A stretch of DNA of 64,000 bases from Micromonospora sp. M71_S20 (lineage in GTDB: Bacteria > Actinomycetota > Actinomycetes > Mycobacteriales > Micromonosporaceae). The stretch covers positions 4,402,001 through 4,466,000 of the forward strand of contig NZ_RCCV01000001.1 in NCBI RefSeq assembly GCF_003664255.1. The letters are read 5' to 3'. Shown here piece after piece: positions 49,828 to 59,246 of this stretch. A program made the position numbers and the translations under genes. The first letter of the stretch is position 1. Each line of letters opens with the position of its first letter. The notes beneath the pieces are model-generated. The model was not told the DNA's origin and ran no database searches. It saw only the letters and a program-made list of their open reading frames with translations.

Positions 49828-52800
49828 ATGCTCGGATCGTCCCGACGAGCACGCGTGCCCATCGCGAGCGCCATCACCGCCGTCATGGCGGTCGCCGGCC
49901 TGTGGCTGTCCCCGCCGAGCGCGGCTGCCGCTCCGCCCCCGCAGGAACCCGGCGTCACCCTGCGCGTCTTCGACCTGCAGGTGCCGCTGAACAACCTCTG
50001 CACCCTGAAGGCCGGCCAGACCCCGAACGTCGACAAGCTCATGCCGACGGTCAACTGGACGAGCGCGGCGGACTTCGGCATCGAGGACCACTTCCTGGTC
50101 CACGTCCTCGGCAACGTCAACATCACCCAGGCCGGCAGCTACACCTTCCGGCTCATCAGCGACGACGGGTCACGTCTGCTGATCGACGACACGCTGATCG
50201 TCGACCACGACGGCGCGCACGGCCCGGAACCGAAGGACGGCGCGGTCGACCTGACCCCCGGATACCACTCCCTGCGCATCGAGCACTTCGAGCGTACGGG
50301 CGGCCAGCAGCTCACGTTGCAGTGGCAGACGCCGGGCTCCGGCACGTTCGTGAACGTCCCGAACTCGGCGCTGAGCACCGACGCCGGCGTCGTGCGGGTG
50401 ACCGCACCCGGCCGCAAGGAGTGCGAGGCCAGTGGCGACTCCCCCGGCGACGGGCTGCCGCTCACGTCGGTGCACCCGAACTACACCCTGACCGACCTGC
50501 GCCCGAGTGGTTTCCAGCCGCAGGTCACCGGGTTCGACTGGTTCCCCGACGGCCGGCTGGCCGTGTCCACCTGGGGCGGTTCCCTGACCAGCGTGGGCGA
50601 GGTGTGGATCCTGGGCAACGTCACCGGCAGCACCAGTGCCGGCCAGGTGACCCGGCAGCGGGTCGCGACGGGGCTTCAGGAGCCGATGGGGATCAAGATC
50701 GTCGATGGGAAGATCTACGTCGCGGAGAAGGCGAAGCTCACCGAACTCAACGACACCAACGGCGACGGGGTGACCGACCAGTACCGCACCGTGGCCACCT
50801 GGCCGTTCGGCAGCAACTTCCACGAGTTCGGGTTCGGCCTGCTGTACCGGGACGGGTACTTCTACCTGAACCTCTCGGTGTCCATCAACTACGGCGGGGC
50901 CACGACCGACCCGCAACCGGCCCCGAACCGGGGCACGACCATCAGGGTGAACCGCAGCACCGGCGCGGTCGACTACGTGGCCGGCGGCCTGCGCACGCCG
51001 CACGGCATCGGCTGGGGCCCGGAGGGCGACATCTTCGTCACGGACAACCAGGGTGGCTGGCTGCCGTCGTCGAAGCTCGTGCACGTCAAGCAGGGCCGCT
51101 TCTTCAACCATTACATGAACCCGGCCGGCCCGTTCGACAACAACCCGGTCACCCCGCCGGTCCTCTGGATGCCGCAGAACGAGATCGGCAACTCGCCGAG
51201 CACCCCGGTCATGCTCAACCAGGGCCCGTTCGCCGGGCAGATGCTCATCGGCGACGTCACCTACGGCGGGCTCCAGCGCGCGTACCTGGAGAAGGTCAAC
51301 GGCGAGTACCAGGGCGCCCTGTTCCGGATGACCCAGGGCCTGGAGGCGGGGGTGTCCGAGGTGTCCGTCGGGCCCGACGGCGCCATCTACACCGGCGGCC
51401 TGCACGGCGGCGGCAACTGGGGGCAGGAGGGCAAGCTCAGCTACGGCCTACAGAAGATCGCCCCCAACGGCGGCAACAACTTCGACATGCTGGCGATGCG
51501 GGCGCTGCCCAACGGCTTCCAGATCGAATACACCCAGCCCCTGTCGGCGACGACCGCCGCCGCGCTGGCCAGCAAGTACCGGGTCAAGCAGTGGCGCTAC
51601 GTGGCGACGGCCGCGTACGGCGGGCCAAAGGTCGACGAGGAGACCCTGTCGGTCTCCTCGGCCACCCTGTCGGCCGACGGGAAGACCGTCACGCTGGCGA
51701 TCAACGGCCTCAAGCCCGGCCGGGTGGTGCACGTCCGCTCGCCCCGGCCGTTCTCGGCCAGCAACGGCCAGTCGCTCTGGAACACCGAGGTGTGGTACAC
51801 ACTCAACGCCATCCCCGGTCAGCAGCCGCCCGTGAACCTCGCGCTCGGCAGGGCGGCGACCGCCGACAGTTCCTGCTCCGCCGTCGAGGGCCCGGCCAGG
51901 GCCGTCAACGGAACGGTCACCAGCGGCAACCTCGACAAGTGGTGTTCGACCGGCACCAACAAGTGGCTCCAGGTCGACCTGGGCACCGCCCGGAGCGTGA
52001 GCCGCTTCGTCGTACGGCACGCGGGCGCCGGCGGCGAGAACACCGCCTGGAACACCCGCGACTTCACCATCCAGACCAGCACCAACGGCACCTCCTGGAC
52101 GACGGCGGCGACCGTCACCGCCAACACGGCGAACACCACCACCCACGACATCTCCCCCACCCAGGCCAGATACGTCCGACTGAACGTCACCAAGGCCACC
52201 AACACCTCGGACAACGCGGCACGCATCTACGAGTTCGAGGCCTACGGTGGGCAGGCCGCCACCGAGAACCTCGCGCTGGGCAGGGCGGCGACGGCCGACA
52301 GTTCCTGTTCGGCCACCGAGGGCCCGGCCAGGGCCGTGAACGGCAGCGTGTCCGGCGGGAACAGCGACAAGTGGTGTTCGACCGGCACCAACAAGTGGCT
52401 CCAGGTCGACCTGGGCACCGCCCGGAGCGTGAGCCGCTTCGTCGTACGGCACGCGGGCGCCGGCGGCGAGAACACCGCCTGGAACACCCGCGACTTCACC
52501 ATCCAGACCAGCACCAACGGCACCTCCTGGACGACGGCGGCGACCGTCACCGCCAACACGGCGAACACCACCACCCACGACATCTCCCCCACCCAGGCCA
52601 GATACGTCCGACTGAACGTCACCAAGGCCACCAACACCTCGGACAACGCGGCACGCATCTACGAGTTCGAGGCCCACGGCCCCGGCGGCGACACCGGCCG
52701 GGTCACGCTCCTCGACGGGTCCCACCTCGACAACTTCGAGTACACCAACGGCACACCGGCGACCTGGCCGCTGGCCAAGGGCGGGGTGGAGGTCCTCGGC

Positions 52801-53283
52801 GGCGACATCCGCAGCAGGCGCGCTTTCGGTGACTTCCGGCTGCACGTCGAGTTCTGGCTGCCCAACCTGCCGCCGGACGTCACCGGCCAGGCCCGCGCCA
52901 ACAGCGGGATCTACCTACAGGACCGCTACGAGCTCCAGGTCCTGGACTCCTTCGGCGACACCACCCCGGCCAACGACGAGGGCGGCGCCATCTACGGAAA
53001 GATCGCGCCGTCGGTCAACGCGGCCGGCGCGCCGGAGACGTGGCAGACCTACGACGTCACCTTCCGGGCGGCCCGCTTCGACAGCGCCGGAGTCAAGACG
53101 GAGAACGCCCGGGTCACGGTCGTGTGGAACGGCGTCACCGTCCACGACAACGCGGTGATCAACGGGCCCACTGGCAACGGCGCCCCGGAGGGCCCCTCCG
53201 TGGGGCCGATCCGGTTGCAGGACCACGGCGACCCCGGCCTCAACGTCCACTACCGCAACATCTGGGTCGAGCCGACGAGCTGA
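49828..53283 (+). CDS. Secreted multidomain protein: PA14, beta-propeller, two CBM32 and a DUF1080 hydrolase domain
   Basis: A 1151-residue secreted protein (signal peptide about 1-35, GGAGGAG before ATG 49828). In order: a PA14 carbohydrate-binding domain (about 40-185, with TFRLISDDGSRLLIDDTL); a sugar-dehydrogenase-like beta-propeller (about 210-660, with GFDWFPDGRLAVSTWGG, PHGIGWGPEGDIFVTDNQG and VSVGPDGAIYTGGLHGGG); two F5/8C discoidin modules (CBM32, about 668-805 and 813-950); and a C-terminal DUF1080 domain (about 958-1151, with VHYRNIWVEP at the end) of the 3-keto-glycoside hydrolase family. It likely degrades or oxidises glycosides outside the cell. The two CBM32 modules are near copies. 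The GH2 gene follows. Confidence 0.88.
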   Translation: MLGSSRRARVPIASAITAVMAVAGLWLSPPSAAAAPPPQEPGVTLRVFDLQVPLNNLCTLKAGQTPNVDKLMPTVNWTSAADFGIEDHFLVHVLGNVNITQAGSYTFRLISDDGSRLLIDDTLIVDHDGAHGPEPKDGAVDLTPGYHSLRIEHFERTGGQQLTLQWQTPGSGTFVNVPNSALSTDAGVVRVTAPGRKECEASGDSPGDGLPLTSVHPNYTLTDLRPSGFQPQVTGFDWFPDGRLAVSTWGGSLTSVGEVWILGNVTGSTSAGQVTRQRVATGLQEPMGIKIVDGKIYVAEKAKLTELNDTNGDGVTDQYRTVATWPFGSNFHEFGFGLLYRDGYFYLNLSVSINYGGATTDPQPAPNRGTTIRVNRSTGAVDYVAGGLRTPHGIGWGPEGDIFVTDNQGGWLPSSKLVHVKQGRFFNHYMNPAGPFDNNPVTPPVLWMPQNEIGNSPSTPVMLNQGPFAGQMLIGDVTYGGLQRAYLEKVNGEYQGALFRMTQGLEAGVSEVSVGPDGAIYTGGLHGGGNWGQEGKLSYGLQKIAPNGGNNFDMLAMRALPNGFQIEYTQPLSATTAAALASKYRVKQWRYVATAAYGGPKVDEETLSVSSATLSADGKTVTLAINGLKPGRVVHVRSPRPFSASNGQSLWNTEVWYTLNAIPGQQPPVNLALGRAATADSSCSAVEGPARAVNGTVTSGNLDKWCSTGTNKWLQVDLGTARSVSRFVVRHAGAGGENTAWNTRDFTIQTSTNGTSWTTAATVTANTANTTTHDISPTQARYVRLNVTKATNTSDNAARIYEFEAYGGQAATENLALGRAATADSSCSATEGPARAVNGSVSGGNSDKWCSTGTNKWLQVDLGTARSVSRFVVRHAGAGGENTAWNTRDFTIQTSTNGTSWTTAATVTANTANTTTHDISPTQARYVRLNVTKATNTSDNAARIYEFEAHGPGGDTGRVTLLDGSHLDNFEYTNGTPATWPLAKGGVEVLGGDIRSRRAFGDFRLHVEFWLPNLPPDVTGQARANSGIYLQDRYELQVLDSFGDTTPANDEGGAIYGKIAPSVNAAGAPETWQTYDVTFRAARFDSAGVKTENARVTVVWNGVTVHDNAVINGPTGNGAPEGPSVGPIRLQDHGDPGLNVHYRNIWVEPTS
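51934..52242 (+). repeat. First copy of a 309-bp perfect direct repeat (CBM32 module 1)
   Basis: Every base from 51934 to 52242 is identical to 52366-52674, an offset of 432 bp (144 codons). It covers most of the discoidin domain, whereas the flanking N-terminal parts of the two domains differ at scattered positions. Perfect identity including third codon positions means a very recent duplication or gene conversion. Confidence 0.95.
52366..52674 (+). repeat. Second copy of the 309-bp perfect direct repeat (CBM32 module 2)
   Basis: Identical to 51934-52242. The junction before it (Q-A-A-T-E-N-L-A-L-G) retains the same start as the first module, so the duplicated unit is one complete domain of 144 codons. 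Confidence 0.95.
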
Positions 53284-53293
53284 CCGCGCCACC

Positions 53294-53331
53294 CCGGGGC
53301 AGGACGGCCCACGCGGGTCGTCCTGCCCCGG
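53294..53331 (+). terminator. Strong hairpin after the PA14/CBM32/DUF1080 gene
   Basis: CCGGGGCAGGACG (53294-53306) pairs perfectly over 13 bp with CGTCCTGCCCCGG (53319-53331). The loop is 12 nt. It starts 11 bp after the stop codon at 53283. No T-run follows, as is common in high-GC genomes. Confidence 0.65.
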
Positions 53332-53429
53332 CCTTCACCGCCGCCGTACGCCCCATCCCGGGGAACCCCCCGTCCCGTCGCACGGGCACGTCCCCGCGCC
53401 CGCGCCGACCCGTCCACATCGGAGACGGC

Positions 53430-55778
53430 ATGACACGTCGCGCCCGCATCCGCACCCTGCCGCTCACGGCCACCCTCACCCTGCTGGCCGCCCTGCTCCC
53501 GCCGGTGTCCCCGGCCCGGGCGGCCCCCGCGAAGACGCCCCCACTGACCACGCCGTGGACCAGCCAGGCCCTCACCGGCACGCCCCTGCCGGAATACCCG
53601 CGACCGCAGATGACCCGGCCCGACTGGCTCAACCTCAACGGCGAGTGGCAACTCCGCCAGTCCGCCACCAACGACGCCCCGCAGTTCGGCACGAACCTCC
53701 CCGAGCGGGTGAACGTGCCGTTCCCGGTGGAGAGCGCCCTGTCCGGCGTGCAGCGCGCCGCCAACGACAACCGCCACTACCTGTTCTACCGGCGCACCTT
53801 CACCGTGCCGGCCGACTGGTCCGGCCGCCGGACACTGCTGCACTTCGGGGCGGTCGACTGGCAGGCCACCGTGTGGGTCAACGGCGCTCAGGTCGGCGGG
53901 CACACCGGGGGCTACGACGCCTTCACGTTCGACGTCACGCCGCATCTCGACGGTGGCACGAACGAGATCGTGGTGAAGGTGTGGGATCCGACGGACAGCC
54001 GTCAGGACGGCAGCCTGCCGCCGATCGGCAAGCAGACCAAGAGCCCGGGCGGGATCTTCTACACCCCCAGTTCCGGTATCTGGCAGACCGTCTGGTTGGA
54101 ACCGGTGCCGACCGCGTCGATCAGCAGCGTCGACGTCTATCCGAACCTGTCCACCAACACGCTACGGGTGCGGGTGTTCACCCGGGGGAACGTCGCCGGG
54201 CACAGTGTGCTGGCCGAGGCGCTGAACGGGACCACGGTGGTCGGCTCAACCACCGGTGGCTTCACCGACTTCAGCGTGCCGGTGCCGAACGCCCGCCGGT
54301 GGTCCCCGGACGATCCGTTCCTCTACGGCCTACGGGTGACGCTGCGCGACCCGGGCGGCGCCCGGACGGACCGGACGACGCACTACTTCGGGATGCGGGA
54401 GATCACCACCGGGATGGTCGGCGGGGTGCTGCGCCCGAAGCTCAACGGCCAGTTCGTGTTCCAGGCCGGCACCCTCGACCAGGGGTACTGGCCGGACGGG
54501 CTCTACACCGCCCCCACCGACGCGGCGCTCGCCTTCGACCTGCAGAAACACAAGGACCTCGGGTTCAACATGGTCCGTAAGCACATCAAGGTCGAACCGC
54601 AGCGGTGGTTCTACCACGCCGACCGCCTCGGCCTGCTGGTGTGGCAGGACGTCCCGTCCCTGACCGCGCAGGACGTCAACGCCGACGACGCCCAGCAGGC
54701 GCAGTTCGAGGCCGAGACGCGGGAGGTGGTCGACGAACACCGCAGCAGCCCGGCGGTGGTCGCGTACACCGTCTACAACGAGGGTTGGGGCGAGCGCGCG
54801 CTCGCCGACACCCGGCGGGTCGGGCAGAACGTGAAGAACCAGGACCCGACCCGCCTGGTGAACGTGCACAGCGGCCACAACTGCTGCCAGTCGCTGGGCG
54901 ACCCGGGCAATGGTGACATCGACGACTGGCACGTCTACCTCGGCCCCGCGTCACCGAGCCCGTCGGCCTCCCGGATCGCCGTGCTCGGTGAGTTCGGCGG
55001 CCTGGGCCTGCGGACGCCCGGGCACGAGTACAGCCCCAGCGGCGGCTTCTTCGCCTACGAGTGGCAGCCGAACTCCACCGCCCTCACCGACCGGTACGTC
55101 GGGCTGGTGCAGGGCACCCGGAACCTGATGCTCGGCAAGGGCCTCAGCGCCTCGGTGTACACCGAGATCACCGACCTCGAAGGCGAGTTGAACGGCTTCC
55201 TCACCTACGACCGCCGGATCGTCAAGATGGTGGAGTCCCGGGTCCGGGCGGCAAACCAGGCGCTCATCGACGCGTCCAGGTCGCTCGGCGACAACCAGCC
55301 GGTGGCACTGCCGCTGAACACGCGACGGTCGTTGCAGGTGACCACGCCCGGACACACGGGGAGGTACCTGCGGCACCAGGACAGCCTCGCCTACACCGCG
55401 ATCGTCGACGCGGGCAGCACGGCGCTGCTCAAGAACGACGCCACCTACACGATCCGGGCGGGGCTGGCCGACGCGAACTGCTACTCCTTCGAGTCGGTCA
55501 ACTTCCCGGGGCAGTACCTCCGGCACGCCGGGTCCCGGGTCCGCAACTCGCCGAACGACGGCTCGGCGCTGATGCGCGCCGACGCCACCTGGTGCGCCCG
55601 CACCGGGCTGACCGGCAGCGGAGTCTCGCTGGAGTCGTACAACTTCCGGGGCTCGTTCCTGCGCCACTTCAACTCGGAGGTGTGGCTCAGCAACGGCGCC
55701 GGCGGCGCGGCGTACGACACGCCCACCCTCTGGAGCGCGGACAGCACCTGGAACGTCGCCGCGCCCTGGGCACCGTGA
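53430..55778 (+). CDS. Secreted GH2-family glycoside hydrolase with C-terminal AbfB (CBM42-like) domain
   Basis: A 782-residue secreted enzyme (signal peptide about 1-32). The GH2 sugar-binding domain starts NLNGEWQLRQS and has RRTFTVPADWSGRR and VWVNGAQVGGHTGGYDAF. The immunoglobulin-like domain follows, then the TIM barrel with acid/base E451 (VYNEGWG) and nucleophile candidate E521 (LGEFGG). Residues ~630-782 are an AbfB/CBM42-type beta-trefoil with YLRHQDSLAYTAIVD, FESVNFPGQYLRHAGSRV and SYNFRGSFLRHFNSEVWL repeats, which bind arabinofuranosyl side chains. Substrate could be a beta-galactoside, glucuronide or mannoside. ATG at 53430 follows GGAG. It is probably functionally linked to the upstream secreted protein and the sugar operon. 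Confidence 0.9.
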   Translation: MTRRARIRTLPLTATLTLLAALLPPVSPARAAPAKTPPLTTPWTSQALTGTPLPEYPRPQMTRPDWLNLNGEWQLRQSATNDAPQFGTNLPERVNVPFPVESALSGVQRAANDNRHYLFYRRTFTVPADWSGRRTLLHFGAVDWQATVWVNGAQVGGHTGGYDAFTFDVTPHLDGGTNEIVVKVWDPTDSRQDGSLPPIGKQTKSPGGIFYTPSSGIWQTVWLEPVPTASISSVDVYPNLSTNTLRVRVFTRGNVAGHSVLAEALNGTTVVGSTTGGFTDFSVPVPNARRWSPDDPFLYGLRVTLRDPGGARTDRTTHYFGMREITTGMVGGVLRPKLNGQFVFQAGTLDQGYWPDGLYTAPTDAALAFDLQKHKDLGFNMVRKHIKVEPQRWFYHADRLGLLVWQDVPSLTAQDVNADDAQQAQFEAETREVVDEHRSSPAVVAYTVYNEGWGERALADTRRVGQNVKNQDPTRLVNVHSGHNCCQSLGDPGNGDIDDWHVYLGPASPSPSASRIAVLGEFGGLGLRTPGHEYSPSGGFFAYEWQPNSTALTDRYVGLVQGTRNLMLGKGLSASVYTEITDLEGELNGFLTYDRRIVKMVESRVRAANQALIDASRSLGDNQPVALPLNTRRSLQVTTPGHTGRYLRHQDSLAYTAIVDAGSTALLKNDATYTIRAGLADANCYSFESVNFPGQYLRHAGSRVRNSPNDGSALMRADATWCARTGLTGSGVSLESYNFRGSFLRHFNSEVWLSNGAGGAAYDTPTLWSADSTWNVAAPWAP

Positions 55779-55817
55779 GGACCGCACGCGCGCCGGCCGC
55801 ACCGCCGCCCAGGTCGG

Positions 55818-58658
55818 TCAGTCGCCCAGTTTCGCCACCGCGGCCTCGACCGCCGCATCGAGCAGCCGCTCGTCCAGGGGCTCAGAGACGGCGCTGCCGT
55901 AGACGGTCACCAGGTTGTGTCCCACCCGCACGATCACGAAGGCCGACCGCCCGGTGATCCGGGCCCGCCCGCTGCCCGCGCTCAGCCGGTAGTCCACCCG
56001 CCAGGACTGCTCGCCGAGCGCGGGTGGCGGCTGCGCGTCGACCGCGAACCGCACCGCCGAGCCGCCCGCGCCCCGGGCGGTGAAGCGGGGGCAAGCCCGG
56101 CGCGCCGACTCCGCCTCGGCGAGCACCGAGGCGGGCACCGGTTCGGCGTGGGACCTGATCTCGATCACCAGTTCGGCCGACGCCGTGGCGGTGAGGCCAG
56201 GCACCGTGGCGAAGCGGGCCCGCTCCCGGACCCGTTCGACTCCGCCGAGCCGGTCCAGGTAGGAGTCCTCGGCCAGGGGCCGGCAGGCCGACGGGTCTAT
56301 CCGGGAGCCGCCGCCCTCAGCCCGGTCGGGTGGCACCCGCCAGCCCCGGGGCAGCACCGCCCTGACCGCGCCGGCCGCCCGGCGGGCCTGCGCGTGGGTG
56401 AGCGGCCGACCGGGGTCGGGGCGTCCCGGAGCCGACCGTGTGGGGGTGGCGTCGGGCACCGGCGGGACGACTGGAGCGATCGACGGCGCGGAGAGCCCGG
56501 CCGGCTCCGCCACCGGAAGCGGGGCGTACGCCCCGGGGATCCCCGGACCGAGTACCGCCACCGCGAGCAGGGCCGCCAGCACCGCGACCGCCGCCACGGG
56601 CCCCCGGACGCCGGCCGGAGAGGACGGGACCGGTCCGGGCACGGTCGGCCGGGACACCAGGAACGGCAGGGTGAACGCGACGAGGTAGCCCAGCCAGGCC
56701 AGCGGGGCCAGCAGGTGCGCCTCGGCGGTGTCCCACCCGTCCGCCCGTCCGGTCAGCAGGGCGTGTGCGTACTGCAGCAGCGCCGCCGCCGTGCCGGCCG
56801 CCCAGCCCGCGGTCAGCGCCCGGCCGACACCGGCACGACGGCCGACCGCGAGCACCACCAGGACCGCCCAGCCGGTGAGCGCGCAGAGCAGCCAGCGCTG
56901 TTGGGCCTGCCGGCCCGCCTCGGCCAGGGTGCCCGGCGGGAACAGCTCGGTCCGCCACAAGGCGGCTCCCGCACCGATCAGCACGGCGGTCAGGACCGCC
57001 GCCACGACCCCCCGGTCCCACCGGCGCGGCGGGCGTCGGTGCCCCTCCCCGGCCCCGCGCAGCAGCAGGCCGACCAGCAGCGGTACCAGCAGCGCGAGCA
57101 GCGGCCAACCGCTGCGGGGCAGCGCGAAGACCAGCCAGTTGCGGGCCGCGTGGCCGTCGGTCGGCACGGACGCCACCGCCGGCAACGGCCAGAGGACCGC
57201 GACACCGGCGGCCGCCGCCACCAGGTACGTGGCCGAACGCCAGCCGACCGACCCGGGCCGGCGGGCGACCACCAGTCGTGCCAGCAGCACGCAGAGCCCG
57301 GCCGCCGACGCGGCGAGTGGCCCCGCGAGCGCGGCGACGAGCAGCGCGACGGAAACGTCCGGCCGGGCGGAGACGCCCGAGCTTCCCGGAACCGGCAGTG
57401 CGGTGGCGACGAACGCCGTCACCGCGAAGCCGATGGCCGCGCCGAGAACGGGTCGCCACCAGCCACCCGCCCCGGCGGCGGCCCGGCGGACCAGCGCGGG
57501 CAGCAGTCCGAGGCTCAGCAGGAGGGCGCCGACACAGACCGCGACGGGCGGGCCGACGGCCGCCTGCGCGGTCAGGAAGAGGTCGCGCGCGAGGGCGTCG
57601 GCGGCGCCCGTCGCCAGCATCGCGACCGCGCCGACCGCCAGCCCGTGGGTCAGGCCGCCCGGCGGGTCCGCCGGCCGGCCCAGCGCCGCCGCCCGGGTCG
57701 CCGGATCCGAATGCCGGGCGAGCAGCCGACGCCGTCGCGTGGGACCCGCGGTCCCGGCGCGCAGCAGCGCGGCCAGGCGCTCGCCGTGGCCGGCACCGGC
57801 GGCGTACCGGTCGGCTTCCCGCTCGCGCCGCCGCAGCAGCCCGGCCGCCAGCAGGGCGGTCAGCACCGCGACGACCGTCGCCCGGCCGAGCGCCGTCAGG
57901 TAGGTGGCGTTCGGCCCGAAGAAGGCCACCTCGAGCAGGCCGGCGGCGAGCACCGCCGGCACCGGCACCCAGATCAGGGCACGCACGGCCGACGCCCAGG
58001 CCACGTCCCGGGCGAGGACGTGCGCGAGTTCGTGCGCCACCACGGGGTCGAACCGCGCCGGGTCGGCGTGGGCCACCGCGACGGCCGCCGGGAGCACCAC
58101 CGTCGGCGCGCCGATCACACCACCGGTGGTGTACGCCTGCCGTACGGGCGGGGCGGCGACGATCAACCTCGGTCGGCGTCGCCCGGCCAACCCGTTGCGG
58201 TCGCAGAGATCGACGAAGCGTTCCTGCGCGCCCGGCACGGTGAGCCGGCGACGAAGCCGACGCCGGTCGGCCAGCGGCAGGACCAGGACGAGCGCCGCCG
58301 CCGCGCCCAGCGCGATACCCGCCCCGGCGAGCATGACCACTCCACGCCGGCCGAACTGCCCGGCCAGGCAGCGGTCGCGGGCGGCCGACTGCTCCGCCGC
58401 CGCCACCGGATGGGCCCGGGTGCAGACGTCGACGGCGGCCGCCCAGGGCCGGGAGAGCGAGCGGTCGGCGACGAAGTAGAGGCCACCCGCGCTGATCCCG
58501 ACGCTGATCAGGGACGCCAGCACGAGTGCGTAGAGCCAGCCGAGCCGGTCCGGAGGCAGGGGTGGGCCGGTGCCGGTGCCGGCGTCGCCGACGCCGGTCG
58601 TGCCGTCCGCAGCCGTACCGCCGTCGTGGTGGGCCCCGCCGGCACCGGGCCCGGTCAT
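55818..58658 (-). CDS. M48/M56-type membrane metalloprotease with multiple TM segments and C-terminal extracellular domain
   Basis: A 946-residue integral membrane protein. Two N-terminal helices frame a short loop. The zinc site HELAH is at H209-E210-H213 (VVAHELAHVLARD), and the third ligand is probably E in REREADRYAAGAGHG near residue 290, the HtpX/M48-like arrangement. About ten further hydrophobic segments follow, and the last ~240 residues are hydrophilic with a Pro/Thr/Ser linker and a domain containing VIEIRSHAEPVPASVLAE and RVDYRLSAGSGRARITG. Such large M48 proteins are common in actinomycetes and unassigned. ATG at 58658 overlaps the stop of the small upstream gene (ATGA). Confidence 0.87.
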   Translation of the reverse strand: MTGPGAGGAHHDGGTAADGTTGVGDAGTGTGPPLPPDRLGWLYALVLASLISVGISAGGLYFVADRSLSRPWAAAVDVCTRAHPVAAAEQSAARDRCLAGQFGRRGVVMLAGAGIALGAAAALVLVLPLADRRRLRRRLTVPGAQERFVDLCDRNGLAGRRRPRLIVAAPPVRQAYTTGGVIGAPTVVLPAAVAVAHADPARFDPVVAHELAHVLARDVAWASAVRALIWVPVPAVLAAGLLEVAFFGPNATYLTALGRATVVAVLTALLAAGLLRRREREADRYAAGAGHGERLAALLRAGTAGPTRRRRLLARHSDPATRAAALGRPADPPGGLTHGLAVGAVAMLATGAADALARDLFLTAQAAVGPPVAVCVGALLLSLGLLPALVRRAAAGAGGWWRPVLGAAIGFAVTAFVATALPVPGSSGVSARPDVSVALLVAALAGPLAASAAGLCVLLARLVVARRPGSVGWRSATYLVAAAAGVAVLWPLPAVASVPTDGHAARNWLVFALPRSGWPLLALLVPLLVGLLLRGAGEGHRRPPRRWDRGVVAAVLTAVLIGAGAALWRTELFPPGTLAEAGRQAQQRWLLCALTGWAVLVVLAVGRRAGVGRALTAGWAAGTAAALLQYAHALLTGRADGWDTAEAHLLAPLAWLGYLVAFTLPFLVSRPTVPGPVPSSPAGVRGPVAAVAVLAALLAVAVLGPGIPGAYAPLPVAEPAGLSAPSIAPVVPPVPDATPTRSAPGRPDPGRPLTHAQARRAAGAVRAVLPRGWRVPPDRAEGGGSRIDPSACRPLAEDSYLDRLGGVERVRERARFATVPGLTATASAELVIEIRSHAEPVPASVLAEAESARRACPRFTARGAGGSAVRFAVDAQPPPALGEQSWRVDYRLSAGSGRARITGRSAFVIVRVGHNLVTVYGSAVSEPLDERLLDAAVEAAVAKLGD

Positions 58659-59116
58659 GCGTCCGGCGGATCGACCATCGCGCCGACCGCGGCGTCGGCG
58701 AGCAGTTCCGCCCGATCGGCGTCCAGGCCCAGCGCCACCGCGTGCCGGTGGCACGCCTCCCGCAGGCGGCGTGCCTGTTCGGGGTCCAGCCCCGGTCGGG
58801 CGTCGGGCGGGGCGGGCAGCTCCCGGCGGCGGCGACGCAGCAGGCCGGCCCGGACGGTGGTGGCACCGATGACCAGCACCTCGCCCACGGCGGCGGCCAC
58901 CACCTGGAGCACGAGCTCGGTGAGCAGGGTGACGTCGATGCCGAAGCCGACCCCACTCTGCGGGACGGACCAGCTGACGCGTCCCTTCGACAGCTGCCGC
59001 CGCCAGCCGGCGGCCACCTCGTCGAAGACCGGAAGTTCCTCGGGGGCGATTCGACGCACCGCCGCGTGGGCAGCGCCCACGACCAGATCGGCGGCGACGT
59101 TCTGGGGCTCGGTCAC
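58655..59116 (-). CDS. Small protein of unknown function coupled to the M48 protease
   Basis: A 153-residue protein. One hydrophobic segment lies around residues 62-88 (VTLLTELVLQVVAAAVGEVLV). The rest is hydrophilic, helical and without a known motif, so it may be a membrane-associated partner or regulator of the protease. GTG at 59116. Its stop overlaps the protease start by 4 nt, the strongest argument for a joint function. I do not recognise the family. Confidence 0.75.
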   Translation of the reverse strand: MTEPQNVAADLVVGAAHAAVRRIAPEELPVFDEVAAGWRRQLSKGRVSWSVPQSGVGFGIDVTLLTELVLQVVAAAVGEVLVIGATTVRAGLLRRRRRELPAPPDARPGLDPEQARRLREACHRHAVALGLDADRAELLADAAVGAMVDPPDA

Positions 59117-59246
59117 GATGCCATCGTGCCGCTACGGCGCCAGCCCGGAGACCCGACAGTAAGGTTTCCGGCACCAGGATCCGTCGCCCGGCACGGAGTT
59201 CGAGGCCGTGCGCTGCGCCACGTGAACGTCCCCGGGCGGGTTCCCC

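Noticed and set aside
55917..59162. A 1081-residue + strand frame antisense to the M48 protease
   Set aside because: Its composition is Arg/Gly/Pro-rich shadow sequence, and the opposite strand has the HELAH protease with clear membrane segments.
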